Origin: Chitinimonas sp036961565
GTDB taxonomy: Bacteria; Pseudomonadota; Gammaproteobacteria; Burkholderiales; Chitinimonadaceae
Reading direction: 5' to 3'
DNA length: 64,000 bases
Assembly (NCBI RefSeq): GCF_036961565.1
Contig: NZ_JBAMDD010000021.1
Span: 1-64,000 of the forward strand
This document shows, in pieces, positions 52,901-61,296 of this stretch. Position 1 is the stretch's first letter. Every line of letters starts with the position of its first letter. The notes below the pieces were generated by a model that worked only from the letters and a program-made list of their open reading frames with translations, was not told where the DNA came from and searched no databases. The translations under genes were made by a program, and so were the position numbers.

Positions 52901-54352
52901 TCGATTGAGCAGGCTTTTGCGGTGGGCGCCAGTGACTACCTGACGAAGCCCATCCACCTGGCTGTGGTGCAGCAGCGGGTACGGCGGGTGGTAGACGCTA
53001 CGCGCACCTCGCGCCATGTGCGCCACCTGGCCTATCACGATACCGTGACCGACCTGCCCAACCGGGCGCAGTTCTCCGAAGAGCTCAAGCAGGCCATAGA
53101 GCGGGCCGAGCGCACCGACCATGCCCTGGCCTTGTTGTTCCTGGATCTGGACCGCTTCAAGTTCGTCAACGACACCCTGGGCCATGAAATAGGCGACCGC
53201 CTGCTCAAGCTGGTGGGGCAGCGCATACGCCATTGCGTGCGCAGCAGCGACAGCGTGGCACGGCTGGGGGGGGACGAGTTCACGGTGCTGCTCGATGAAT
53301 TGCCGGACCCTGCCGCAGCCGCCAATGCCGCACAGAAGATAGAGCGCGCCCTGGGCAGCCCCTTTGAGATAGAAGGGCACGATATCTTTATCTCCACCAG
53401 CATCGGTATCTCCTTGTTCCCGGTGGATGGCAACAACGCCAGCACCCTGTTGCGCCATGCCGATACCGCCATGTATCGGGCCAAGCGGGCCAATGGGGGA
53501 TTCCAGTTCTATGAGGCCGGTATGGATGCCTCGGTGTCCGAGCACCTACGGCTGGAGAGCGCCCTGCGCAGGGCGCTGGAGCGTGAGGAGCTGCTGGTCT
53601 ACTACCAGCCCGAGGTCGAAACGATCAGCGGCCATCTGTTTGGCATGGAAGCCCTGCTGCGTTGGAACCACCCCAACCGAGGCATGATCTCGCCGGCCGA
53701 GTTCATTCCGCTGGCCGAGGAAACCGGGCTGATCGTACCCATAGGCGAGTGGGTGCTGCGCACCGCCTGCATACAGGCGCAGCGCTGGCTGGCAGCCGGT
53801 GTGCCGCGCCTGCAAATGGCGGTGAACCTGTCTGGTGTGCAGCTGGCCCAACCCAACTTTGTGGAGCTGGTAGACCGGATACTGACCGAGACCGGGCTGC
53901 CGCCGCATTGCCTGACGCTGGAGATTACTGAGAGCGTGCTGATGGAGCGGGCCCACGACGCCGTATCCAGCCTGCACGCGCTAAAGGCGCTGGGCTTGAA
54001 CCTAGCGATCGACGACTTCGGCACCGGCTATTCCTCGCTCAGTTACCTCAAGCGCTTTCCGGTCAATACGCTCAAGGTCGATTACTCCTTTACCCAGGAT
54101 GTCACCACCGACCCTGACGCCGCCGCCATCGTCACCGGCATCGTGGCCCTGGCCCACAGCCTGCGCCTGCAAGTGGTGGCCGAGGGCGTAGAGACACCGG
54201 AACAGCGCGATTTCCTGGGGCAGTTGGGTTGCGACTACATGCAGGGCTACTACCTGAGCCGCCCGGTGCCGGCAGAACAGTTCGAAAGCACCATCCTGGC
54301 CCCACGTTACCCGCAGTTGGCCTGGCAAGGGGCACCGTCTTCGTTGGTTTAG
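49904..54352 (+). CDS. 1482-residue hybrid kinase with three receivers, Hpt, GGDEF and EAL domains
   Basis: The ATG at 49904 is used (a TTG three codons earlier overlaps the previous gene). Order: membrane helix (about 17-37), CHASE8-like periplasmic sensor (about 40-178), second helix (about 182-204), HAMP, HisKA with His281, HATPase (GGSGLGLSI), receiver 1 (about 513-630), receiver 2 with Asp698, Hpt with His843, receiver 3 with Asp963, GGDEF motif at 1122-1126, and EAL domain with EALLRW from 1249, DDFGTGYSS and AEGVET. Receiver 1 keeps an Asp (LDSDF) but its acidic pocket is VEES. Both c-di-GMP domains look intact, so it could synthesise and degrade c-di-GMP under phosphorelay control. 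The binding protein upstream probably senses for it. Confidence 0.93.
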   Translation: MKLVDKFLHNADFRQQISIAVTAGVLCLALLSSMASSWQGSSQIRQLLRGQGEGVTESLARQSKLALLYDAAENANAAVEVALAFPDVSRVEIRHANGRLLLARDRDGRVVQLADEIAVKVGQVMLEGETDEAWRFIAPVMGKEGGEASPFAVEEQKSERIGYVRVVQSKATLKRMVTEVFVVNFATGFLAAFVLLFLIRLLTRRLSRPLAQLAQRMAQAEQGQAGVRADLAGPHDIAEMAQAFNSMIAVLEAREQELREARDEAMRFATLKAEFAATVSHEIRTPLNGVIGTLDILISTPMPAKQRQFVQMAWDSSQYLLDLVNNILDFSRLEAGKLELELTDYNPRRLSEDVIELLAPQAHQKGLDLAYLAAPDVPVKVKGDPTRIRQVLTNLVGNAIKFTEHGEVVVKVALADADTLRFEVVDTGIGMNEQAQSRIFDSFTQGDTSTTRRFGGSGLGLSICRQLVGLMGGEINVESADGKGSRFWFTLPLQAASEIPSVPERQPGWQGRSVLLVEESAAVRHFLEQSLANWGFVCTAAQGSAEALAWLKAQAKAGTACSLVILDSDFASPEGGNLPQQIRADEALRDTYIIAMNRLGVAPAAQQGVDALLSKPLRMEKLLACIAEQDQQASLPLVVEAPRLAGRCRVLVAEDNRTNQAIAESMLAMLGCQVEIVGDGHEALRAFKRQRYDLVLMDCNMPHMDGYQATAAIRAMEAEGGGRVPIVAMTANIQRGDIEKCLAAGMDDHLPKPLTLGAVGSMIGQWAKLPVVLPNDGSVAVEQPAADNREPLDTVAFGKLREALGERINQAVEPYLEDMPVYLEALAQSATAQDAARLRQTAHAIKGASSTLGAGAVASLAREIEALAEVGQTENAESLLSRLHAEYALTKQALLQELKGAQASLLESTGDAGLVLVVDDDRSTRSALRHALERGGFQVVEAGDGNEALALLGQCAPDVILMDGLMPGMDGFTACARLQEMPEYRDIPVLMITALDDNQSIEQAFAVGASDYLTKPIHLAVVQQRVRRVVDATRTSRHVRHLAYHDTVTDLPNRAQFSEELKQAIERAERTDHALALLFLDLDRFKFVNDTLGHEIGDRLLKLVGQRIRHCVRSSDSVARLGGDEFTVLLDELPDPAAAANAAQKIERALGSPFEIEGHDIFISTSIGISLFPVDGNNASTLLRHADTAMYRAKRANGGFQFYEAGMDASVSEHLRLESALRRALEREELLVYYQPEVETISGHLFGMEALLRWNHPNRGMISPAEFIPLAEETGLIVPIGEWVLRTACIQAQRWLAAGVPRLQMAVNLSGVQLAQPNFVELVDRILTETGLPPHCLTLEITESVLMERAHDAVSSLHALKALGLNLAIDDFGTGYSSLSYLKRFPVNTLKVDYSFTQDVTTDPDAAAIVTGIVALAHSLRLQVVAEGVETPEQRDFLGQLGCDYMQGYYLSRPVPAEQFESTILAPRYPQLAWQGAPSSLV

Positions 54353-54494
54353 CACGCTTTAATACGCCGCAAGAAAACGGTACATCCTCCGAACGTGGCT
54401 GAACCGCCCAGGCTTTGGTGTGGCTGTTTGATTTGAATCAGGCTGGTACGGTGGCCTGACAGGCGAGTTACCGATAGTAGTCCGCCCAGGATTC

Positions 54495-55280
54495 CTAACG
54501 AAACGCGTAAACATCCATAGCCAAGCCACCGTTGGTCAGGCCGGTATGCAGGCGTTCGGCCTTGGCATCGGGCCCTGCTGCACCAAGTGCGACGTAGAGC
54601 GGCAGGTAGTGCTCGTCGGTGGGGTGGGCGCGCTGTGCGCCGGGGGCCTGTTTGCGGTAGTCCAGCAGTGCCGCCTGGTCGCTCGCCAGCAGCTTGTCGT
54701 ACACCCATTGCTGGAAAGCTGGCACGTACTCGTTGATGGCGGTGTCCTCGGGGGCGTCCCATTCCAGTTCGCGCAGGTTATGGGTAATGCTGCCCGAGCC
54801 GATGACCAGCACACCTTCGTTCCGCAGGGCGGCCAAGGCATGGCCTACGCGCAGGTGGTGTGCCGGGTTCTCACGCGGTTGTATGGCGAGCTGGAAGACC
54901 GGTACATCGGCGGCGGGGTACATGTTCTTGAGTGGCACCCAGGCGCCGTGATCTAGGCCGCGGCCAGGATCAACCCCCACTTGCAGCCCGGCGGCGGCCA
55001 GCAAGGCGGCTGCACGCTCGGCCACGGCGGGGGCGCCGGGTGGGTTGTACTGGAGTTGGAACAAAGGCTCGGGGAAACCATGGAAATCATGGATGGTGGC
55101 TGGGCTGGCGGTGGTGCTGACCGCCGGCAGGCTGGTTAGCCAATGCGCCGAGGCGACGACCACCGCACTCGGCCGGGGCAGCGATTGGGCGACCTTGGAC
55201 CAGGCTGCGCCGGTGGGGCCAGCATCCAGGGCCAACATGGGTGAGCCATGGGAGATAAATAGGCTGGGCAGGCGAGGCAT
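54495..55280 (-). CDS. ygiD: DODA-type extradiol aromatic ring-opening dioxygenase
   Basis: 261 residues, the standard length for the class III LigB-like YgiD/DODA family. Diagnostic parts are LFISHGSPMLAL near the N-terminus, ASAHW, GLDHGAWVPLKNMYP and SGSITHNLREL, which supply the zinc/iron histidines. Bacterial YgiD has 4,5-DOPA extradiol dioxygenase activity in vitro; the natural substrate is uncertain. It converges with the giant kinase gene and is monocistronic. Confidence 0.9.
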   Translation of the reverse strand: MPRLPSLFISHGSPMLALDAGPTGAAWSKVAQSLPRPSAVVVASAHWLTSLPAVSTTASPATIHDFHGFPEPLFQLQYNPPGAPAVAERAAALLAAAGLQVGVDPGRGLDHGAWVPLKNMYPAADVPVFQLAIQPRENPAHHLRVGHALAALRNEGVLVIGSGSITHNLRELEWDAPEDTAINEYVPAFQQWVYDKLLASDQAALLDYRKQAPGAQRAHPTDEHYLPLYVALGAAGPDAKAERLHTGLTNGGLAMDVYAFR

Positions 55281-55418
55281 GATCGAATTCCTTCAATGAG
55301 TTGAATCCATTATCAGCAGTGCCTGATTGGGGTGATAGCGGAAAGAAATCAACTTCTATGTCGGAAAATTTGATGGATGCTTGCGCCTACCTCGCTGAGG
55401 TCAAGCACTTGGCGCCGC

Positions 55419-56324
55419 CTAGCGCTTGGGCAAGGCCCACAGCAGCCCACGGGTAATCAGGGCAGGGAACACCGTCAGGTGATCTTCATCCTTGATGACT
55501 TCCGAGCGTATCGACAAGCCTGGATAGCCGCGCCCCTTCAATTGCAGCTCGAAGAGCTGCATGTCCTTCACCATGTCGGTCTCTTTGGCGTAGCGGGGAT
55601 TGTCCGAGCCGGGCTGTATTGCCTCGAAGGCGCCGGCCACCATCAGGACGCGGGCGGAGAGGTTCTTGTTGCTGGCGGCGTATTGGCGCTCGACGTCCAG
55701 CATATGGTAGCGGTCGTACCAGAGCGAGGGGCTGCCGAGGACATAGTAGTCAAAGGTGTCGGGCTTGCGGAACAGCAGGTGCAGCCCCAGCAGCGAGCCG
55801 TAGGAGTGGCCGACATAGATCTTCTTGCTCATGTCGGCACGGTAGTGCTGGGCCACAAAGGGGATGACTTCCTCGCTGACAAAGCGGCCGTAGGATTCGG
55901 CTTGGCCATAGGGGCCCTCGGCCTGGCTGGGTCGACGGGTCTTCTTGAGCACGATATCGGTCGGTGTGTAGTCGCGGTTGCGGCTGGTGATCGGGCTGTC
56001 GCCCTTGGCATAGGACAAGCCAACCAGGATGACCTCGTCGAGATTGCGGCCATAGTCGTTGACCCGCCGATTGATGCTGCGCACCAGCGGGAAGGCGTAG
56101 TTGGCGTCGGTCATGAACAGCACCGGGTAGCGTTTCTGCGTCTTGTGGTAGGACTCAGGTAGGCTGACAAAAATCTCGTAGTCACGCGGCAGTATCCTGG
56201 ACGGTACGCTGCGGACTTCGGTGTGTTCCAGGGTGTAGGGGCGGGGGGCGGTACTGGCCAGGGTGGGGGCCTGGATCAGTAGGCCGAGTGCGATCAGCAA
56301 GGGCGTGGTAGTGCGGTTCAGCAT
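55419..56324 (-). CDS. Exported alpha/beta-hydrolase of the esterase D / IroE-like family
   Basis: 301 residues. A signal peptide (about 1-23, ending near PTLAS) makes it periplasmic. The fold is the putative esterase family: nucleophile Ser174 in VGHSYGSLLG, an oxyanion region around VLFMTDANYAFP, and a C-terminal histidine in KDEDHLTVFP. Relatives include IroE, which trims siderophore esters, and feruloyl-type esterases. Whether this one acts on siderophores, in line with the TonB receptor 8 kb away, is only a possibility. Monocistronic. Confidence 0.85.
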   Translation of the reverse strand: MLNRTTTPLLIALGLLIQAPTLASTAPRPYTLEHTEVRSVPSRILPRDYEIFVSLPESYHKTQKRYPVLFMTDANYAFPLVRSINRRVNDYGRNLDEVILVGLSYAKGDSPITSRNRDYTPTDIVLKKTRRPSQAEGPYGQAESYGRFVSEEVIPFVAQHYRADMSKKIYVGHSYGSLLGLHLLFRKPDTFDYYVLGSPSLWYDRYHMLDVERQYAASNKNLSARVLMVAGAFEAIQPGSDNPRYAKETDMVKDMQLFELQLKGRGYPGLSIRSEVIKDEDHLTVFPALITRGLLWALPKR

Positions 56325-56400
56325 GGTGCTTTCTAGGTTTGTATCGGTAAAGGCGGGCGAATTTGGTTATGCAGGCCTGCTTATGGCGGCACGAACGCAG

Positions 56401-56880
56401 TCAGCCGGCGGGCTGGCGCCAGAGTTGCCGGGTGCCCAGGGCGTAGGCCATGCCGATGGTCAGGCAAAGCAAGGAGGTGATGACGAGGAAGGTATCGACA
56501 CCCTGGCAGTTGCAGATATCGGCCAGGCGCTCGGGCTGCCACAGCATAAGCGGGATGAAACCGATACCGCGCAGCACCAGCACGGCTGCAATACCCAGCA
56601 GTACGGTGCGCTGCCACGGCAGGCGGCGCAGCATGCCGGCACCAGAGAAGGTATAGGCGGCGGCCAGCAGCAGGGCCAGGGCGATAACCAGGCAGCAGGC
56701 TACCGGATACCAATGCCCGGCCCTGGCCATGGCGACGAGCCCATCCGGCGCGCCAAAAAAGGCATACCAGTTGGGTCCACCAATGGGGATGGCGAGGTGC
56801 AGCAGGCTACCCGCCAGCGCGGCAATGCCAGCTGCAATCAGATAGAGGTTGGGTGCGCGCGTCCTGGCGGAAGACTGCAT
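56401..56880 (-). CDS. Four-helix membrane protein, unknown
   Basis: 159 residues with hydrophobic segments at about 12-32, 58-80, 90-112 and 128-147 and basic termini. A conserved-looking GGPNWYAFFGAP sits in the first periplasmic loop, and a CNCQG motif in the last. Such small proteins are uncharacterised. The start is 4 bases after the peptide-binding protein stop, so it is co-transcribed with that gene. Confidence 0.75.
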   Translation of the reverse strand: MQSSARTRAPNLYLIAAGIAALAGSLLHLAIPIGGPNWYAFFGAPDGLVAMARAGHWYPVACCLVIALALLLAAAYTFSGAGMLRRLPWQRTVLLGIAAVLVLRGIGFIPLMLWQPERLADICNCQGVDTFLVITSLLCLTIGMAYALGTRQLWRQPAG

Positions 56881-56884
56881 GGCA

Positions 56885-58462
56885 TTACTTCCAGCGTAGC
56901 TGTTCCACCTTGAAGCTCTCGCCGGCCGTGGGTTCCACCCCCAGCAGCTTGCGGTCGTGTATCACCACCTGCAAGGGGTAGGTCAGGGTGGTAAAGGGGG
57001 CTTCATCAGACAGTATTTTCTGCACCTCCACATAGCGCTTGGCCCGATCAGCCTGCTTGGTGGCGACACGTGCGGCATCCAGGGCGGTATCGACCTGTGG
57101 GTTGCACCACTGGGCGAAGTTATAGCCGTTGCCGGCGGCATCGCAGCTGGCCAGGTTGCTGTAGAAACCATCGGGATCAAGCGCACCACTCCAGCCGCTG
57201 AGCAGGCTGGGTGCTTCGCCGGCGCGGGCTTTCTTGACCAGTTCAGTCCACTCCACGTTTACCAGGTTGAGTCTCACACCCAGCTTGGCCCAGTCGGCCT
57301 GTATCAGCTCGGCGGTCAGCTTGAAGTTGGGATTGGTGCCGGAACCACCTGGCCGCACCCACATTTCGGCTTCAAAGCCCTGGGGGTAGCCGGCCTCGGC
57401 CAAGAGCTTGCGCGCCCGGTTAAAGTCGGGCGCAGCAGGCCTGACTGCCTCCACGCCCCAAAGGCTGCGCGGTGAATAAGGCGTCGTGGCGATCTCGGCC
57501 CGGCCGTCGTACACGCTTTTGACGATGGCGGCGCGGTCTATGACCGATGCCAGTGCCTGGCGTACCCGCTTGTCGTCGAACGGTTTGCGGCCCACATTGA
57601 AAAACAGCTGGCTGCTGGATTGGATACGCAGCGGGGTGACTGCGAACTGGGCATGGCCATCAAAACGGGGCCGGTCTTGCGGCTTGATGGTGTCGGCGAG
57701 GTGGCATTCGCCGGCCAGCAGCTTTTGCGCCCGCACCGCCGGGTCGCTGACGGTGGCGATGATTAATTTATCGATGGCCGGCTTTTGCCGCCAGTAACGG
57801 GGGTTGGCGTCATAACGCGCCTGGGCGCCCTTGTCGAACTTCTTCAACTGATATGGCCCGGTGCCTACCGGGTGGCTGCTGATCTGCAGCGGGGTGGCGG
57901 CTTTGTCGAGCTGCTTGCCGTATTCGGCCGAGACGATGGCCAGGGCAGGGTGGGCAAAGCGCTCCAGCAAGGGGGCATAGGGCTTGGTGAGTGTCAGCTT
58001 GACGGTGTGGTCGTCTATTTTTTCCACGCTCTTGAACAGGTTCTTCCAATCGCCTGAGTTGGCATAGGGGAAACCTGCGGGCGCCGCCTTGGCGCCGGGG
58101 TGGCTGGGGTCGATCTGCCGTTGCAGGGTCCACAGCACATCGTCGGCATTGAAATCGCGGCTGGGTTTGAAACTGTCGGTGCTATGCCACTTCACCCCGC
58201 GCCGTAGCTTGAAGGTGTAGACCAAGCCATCGGCCGAGATATCCCATTGGGCTGCCAGGCTGGGGGTGAACTTGAAGGGGCCGGGCAGGTATTCGATCAG
58301 GTTGTTGTAGAGCTTGGCTGCGGAGGCCGCATGGGTGGCGGTATTGGCGCTCTGTGCCGGGTCGAACCCATCCGGGTCGGCATCGGCACAGATGACCAGG
58401 GGCTTGGCGGCCAGTGCGCTGACGGTGGCAAGGGCCAACAGGGCCAGTCGGATGGTGTGCAT
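56885..58462 (-). CDS. Peptide ABC-transporter substrate-binding protein (SBP_bac_5)
   Basis: 525 residues. Signal peptide of about 18 residues ends in ALA. The family 5 solute-binding fold is evident from LVICADADPDGFDPAQS, YTFKLRRGVKWHSTDSF and SSHPVGTGPYQLKKFD. It resembles DppA/OppA-type dipeptide and heme binders. No permease or ATPase genes accompany it here, so it may serve a transporter encoded elsewhere. It follows the Anbu gene by 68 bases on the same strand. Confidence 0.92.
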   Translation of the reverse strand: MHTIRLALLALATVSALAAKPLVICADADPDGFDPAQSANTATHAASAAKLYNNLIEYLPGPFKFTPSLAAQWDISADGLVYTFKLRRGVKWHSTDSFKPSRDFNADDVLWTLQRQIDPSHPGAKAAPAGFPYANSGDWKNLFKSVEKIDDHTVKLTLTKPYAPLLERFAHPALAIVSAEYGKQLDKAATPLQISSHPVGTGPYQLKKFDKGAQARYDANPRYWRQKPAIDKLIIATVSDPAVRAQKLLAGECHLADTIKPQDRPRFDGHAQFAVTPLRIQSSSQLFFNVGRKPFDDKRVRQALASVIDRAAIVKSVYDGRAEIATTPYSPRSLWGVEAVRPAAPDFNRARKLLAEAGYPQGFEAEMWVRPGGSGTNPNFKLTAELIQADWAKLGVRLNLVNVEWTELVKKARAGEAPSLLSGWSGALDPDGFYSNLASCDAAGNGYNFAQWCNPQVDTALDAARVATKQADRAKRYVEVQKILSDEAPFTTLTYPLQVVIHDRKLLGVEPTAGESFKVEQLRWK

Positions 58463-58530
58463 GGTGCTTCCTCTATCGTTTTATTGGTCTATCTGCCTCT
58501 GAGGGGCCAATACGGTATGGCCGAGGGCCA

Positions 58531-59262
58531 TCATTCAAACCAGTCGGCGTCAGGCAGCTTGGCAAACACCCGTCGCAGCCCTTCTCCCCAGCCACGCCGC
58601 AGCTTGTTGAAATAGGGGTCATCGCCATCAATGCGGTGCGGTGCCGCAGGTGCAAAGGTATCGGCGCCGTAGAGCAGCATGTCTATGGGCAAGCCCACTG
58701 ACAGATTGCTGCGTATGGTGGAGTCAAACGAGATCAGCGTGCATTTGGCGGCCTCGGGCAGCGGTGTATCGCTGCGCACCACCCTGTCTATGATGGGCTT
58801 GCCGTACTTGGATTCCCCAATCTGGAAGTAGGGGGTGTCCTCGCAGGTCTCGATGAAATTGCCCTGCGGGTAGACCTGGAACAGTCGTGTCGTCTCGCCC
58901 CGTATCTGCCCGCCCACGATAAAGTTGGCGCCAAAATCCACCCCCTGTCCCAGGGTGCCTTCACTGGCGTAGCGGGCCACCACTTCCTTGACCGTAGTGC
59001 CTACCAGGGCGGCTGCGTCATACAGGGTGGCGACATTGTGCAGATTGACCACATCGTCATCCAGCCGCTGCCGCAGCAGGCTCACCACGCTCTGGGTAGT
59101 GGCCAGGTTGCCGGCACTCAGCAGTACGATCAGTCTTTTGCCCGGCTGCTCGAACACATGCATCTTGCGGAAGGTGGCGATATGGTCAACCCCGGCATTG
59201 GTGCGGGAGTCGGAGGCGAACAGCAGGCCGGTATCCAGCCGCATGGCGACGCAATAGGTCAT
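58531..59262 (-). CDS. Anbu: proteasome-like (Ntn-hydrolase) peptidase
   Basis: 243 residues, the normal size of Anbu, the ancestral beta-subunit relative of the proteasome and HslV. The sequence begins MTYCVAMRLDTGLLFASDSR; removal of Met exposes Thr2 as the N-terminal nucleophile, and ASDSRTNAGVD is the family hallmark. Anbu forms large rings or open spirals in vitro with no known unfoldase and no proven substrate. Across proteobacteria its gene is linked to circularly permuted ATP-grasp, alpha-E and transglutaminase genes, as here. Those lie upstream but are separated by an oppositely oriented secreted protein gene. Confidence 0.93.
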   Translation of the reverse strand: MTYCVAMRLDTGLLFASDSRTNAGVDHIATFRKMHVFEQPGKRLIVLLSAGNLATTQSVVSLLRQRLDDDVVNLHNVATLYDAAALVGTTVKEVVARYASEGTLGQGVDFGANFIVGGQIRGETTRLFQVYPQGNFIETCEDTPYFQIGESKYGKPIIDRVVRSDTPLPEAAKCTLISFDSTIRSNLSVGLPIDMLLYGADTFAPAAPHRIDGDDPYFNKLRRGWGEGLRRVFAKLPDADWFE

Positions 59263-59358
59263 GGCGTGGCGTAAGTCAGTAGAATGACAGGCAGTTTAAC
59301 GGGATGCGCGGCGCTGTGGGCAAGACGCGCGTATATCCCAGTTCGGTGGGAAGGCAAT

Positions 59359-59871
59359 ATGTCTATGTGGCAACACGGTGTGGTATCGATGGGTGGCGCA
59401 CGTGCGGCCGTCTTGGGTCTGCTGGTCGCAGCGCTATCGCCCCTGGCCTGCGCTGCAGGCTCGATAGATGAGGACAATGCCTATTTCCGCAAGATCATGG
59501 TCCCTATCATTGAAGATGCTAAAGGGCGCGACATCGCGAAGCGCTGCCAGAAACGCTACGACGCCCGCGCCCTATCGCAATACGAATCGTGGACGGGGGG
59601 GCAATATGATGTGTTTGTGCATCCCTACAAGCAGCTGGATCTCTACATCACCAGCGAGATGAAGGTTAAGGACGCAAAGGTGGCGGCGCAGGTGAAGGCG
59701 GCCCTGCTTGATCGCGTCGAGCGGGGGGCTGTGCAATACAACGACAGGCTAGGTAGGGACCGCGTCCTGTTGCGCTGCCGAAACTTCTTGTCGTACATCG
59801 CCTATGTCGAATCCAGTGCGCGAGGTAAGCCTTACGACTTCGATGGCTTGATGCGCGTCGTCCCCTACTGA
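59359..59871 (+). CDS. Secreted protein of unknown family inside the Anbu locus
   Basis: 170 residues from the ATG at 59359 (GGGAAGG upstream); earlier in-frame codons overlap the Anbu promoter. A signal peptide (about 1-33, ending in ACA) leads to a mature domain of about 135 residues with two cysteines (KRCQK and LRCRN) that could form a disulphide, and GGQYDVFVHPYKQLDLYI in between. I do not recognise it. It is divergent from Anbu and convergent with the transglutaminase gene, which it splits from Anbu. Confidence 0.72.
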   Translation: MSMWQHGVVSMGGARAAVLGLLVAALSPLACAAGSIDEDNAYFRKIMVPIIEDAKGRDIAKRCQKRYDARALSQYESWTGGQYDVFVHPYKQLDLYITSEMKVKDAKVAAQVKAALLDRVERGAVQYNDRLGRDRVLLRCRNFLSYIAYVESSARGKPYDFDGLMRVVPY

Positions 59872-59887
59872 CAGCGGCTTGGCATCA

Positions 59888-60694
59888 TCACTGATCCTGC
59901 CCATGTGCGGCCTGCGTTACTCGCGCCACCGCATGCAGGCTTTCACCGCCGCCACCCTGCCGCATTCCCCTTACCGGGCAGGCATCCAGATAATCGAGCC
60001 CCACGGCCAGCGGGACATGGCGGTTGCCGGCCAGGCATTGGTTGCTGACATCGAATCCCAGCCAGCCATCATCCAGCCAGGCCTCCACCCAGGCGTGGCT
60101 GGCCACATGCTCTGCGTCGGCCGCCAGGTAGCCACTGACGTAGCGGGCCGGGATGCCCAGCAGGCGGCAGCAGGCTGCATAGACATGGGCGTGGTCCTGG
60201 CACACACCGCGCGACTGGGCAAAGGCATCGGCCGCAGCGGTGGCAACATCCGTGCTGCCGGGGGTGTAGGGCATGCGTTCTCCCACGGCCTGCATTAGTG
60301 TTGTCAGGCCGGCCTGCCGGTTTGCTGCCACGGCCGCCTGGTGCTGCCGGGCAAAGTCCTGCAGGGCGGCATCGGCATGGGTCAATGGCGAATCGCGCAG
60401 GAACAGCTGTGGCGGCAGACTATCGTCGCGCATGGGGGAGGGCGCTGCGTCCGATGTCTCGACCACCCCGGTGGCATGCAGGCGGATTTCGCTATGTGGT
60501 TTGTCCAGTGTCAGCACATGCAGCACATTGCCATAGGCATCCAGGCCGCGCGCAGCCTGTGCGGGCAGGGTAAGTTGCCACTCGATGACGCGCACGCGAT
60601 CAGACGGCCGTGGCGTCAGCCGCAGGTACTGGGTGCTGCGGGCCACCGGGCTGTCGTAGCGGTACAGCGTCTCGTGATCTATGGCCAGGTGCAT
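59888..60694 (-). CDS. Transglutaminase-like cysteine protein of the Anbu cluster
   Basis: 268 residues from the ATG at 60694 (GGGAGG upstream). The N-terminal beta-sandwich (bact_transglu_N, about 1-90, starting MHLAIDHETLYRYDSPV) is followed by the transglutaminase-like domain. The triad is complete: Cys165 (SRGVCQDHAHVY), His200 (SHAWVEAWL) and Asp215 (GFDVSN). Such proteins may act as peptidases or amide-bond exchangers. With ATP-grasp, alpha-E and Anbu it forms a widespread but functionally unproven cluster thought to make and remove peptide or amide tags. 103 bases separate it from the acetyltransferase gene upstream. Confidence 0.92.
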   Translation of the reverse strand: MHLAIDHETLYRYDSPVARSTQYLRLTPRPSDRVRVIEWQLTLPAQAARGLDAYGNVLHVLTLDKPHSEIRLHATGVVETSDAAPSPMRDDSLPPQLFLRDSPLTHADAALQDFARQHQAAVAANRQAGLTTLMQAVGERMPYTPGSTDVATAAADAFAQSRGVCQDHAHVYAACCRLLGIPARYVSGYLAADAEHVASHAWVEAWLDDGWLGFDVSNQCLAGNRHVPLAVGLDYLDACPVRGMRQGGGGESLHAVARVTQAAHGQDQ

Positions 60695-60797
60695 GGGTTT
60701 TCCTCCCGGTAAATAGGCACCAACCTGCATGCCGGGCCGCCTGTCGCGTGCGAACAGATAGACGGTGGCATGGGCTGGTGCGTTTTATGGCGTGGGC

Positions 60798-61295
60798 CTA
60801 TTCCAGCTGTAGCTGCCAGTAGGCCACGTCTATCCAGCGGTCGTGTTTCAGGCCCACTCGCTCGAAGCAGGCTACCGGCTTGAAGCCCAGCTTCTCGTGC
60901 AAGGCCACGCTGGCGGGGTTGGGCAGTGCTACTCCGCCGATCACGGTGCGCAGGCCTGCCTCCCTGAGCCGTATCAGCAGCGCCTGGTACAAGCGGGTAC
61001 CCAAGCCTCGGCCGCTGGCATCGGGTGCCAGGTAGACCGAGCTCTCCACGGCAAAACGGTAGGCCGAGCGAGCGCGCCACTTGGTGGCGTAGGCATAACC
61101 CAGCAAGCGCCCGCCCTGCTCCGCCACCAGCCAGGGCAGCCCGGCGGCCTGTACATCGGCTACCCGCCGCGCCATCTCCTCGGCCGGGACGGGCACCTCC
61201 TCAAACGAAATGGTGGTCTCCATCACATAGACCGAATAAATCGCTGCCAAGACCTTGGCATCGGCCTCGGTGGCATCACGTATTACCACTTCCAT
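60798..61295 (-). CDS. GNAT acetyltransferase, phosphinothricin/methionine-sulfoximine type
   Basis: 165 residues. The Pat-like pattern is clear: IYSVYVMETTISFEEVP at the N-terminus, GYAYATKWRARSAYRFAVE, then the acetyl-CoA loop ASGRGLGTRLY and GFKPVACFERVGLKHDRW. Members N-acetylate glutamate analogues such as phosphinothricin and methionine sulfoximine, hence glutamyl-like amines. The start is 1 base after the alpha-E stop, so it is co-transcribed in the ATP-grasp/alpha-E operon. An acetyltransferase here is not part of the usual cluster description. Confidence 0.88.
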   Translation of the reverse strand: MEVVIRDATEADAKVLAAIYSVYVMETTISFEEVPVPAEEMARRVADVQAAGLPWLVAEQGGRLLGYAYATKWRARSAYRFAVESSVYLAPDASGRGLGTRLYQALLIRLREAGLRTVIGGVALPNPASVALHEKLGFKPVACFERVGLKHDRWIDVAYWQLQLE

Positions 61296-61296
61296 C

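Noticed and set aside
51212..53545. 777-codon open frame antisense to the giant kinase
   Set aside because: It lies wholly inside a gene with clear domain motifs, its translation shows no family pattern, and long antisense frames are expected at this GC content.
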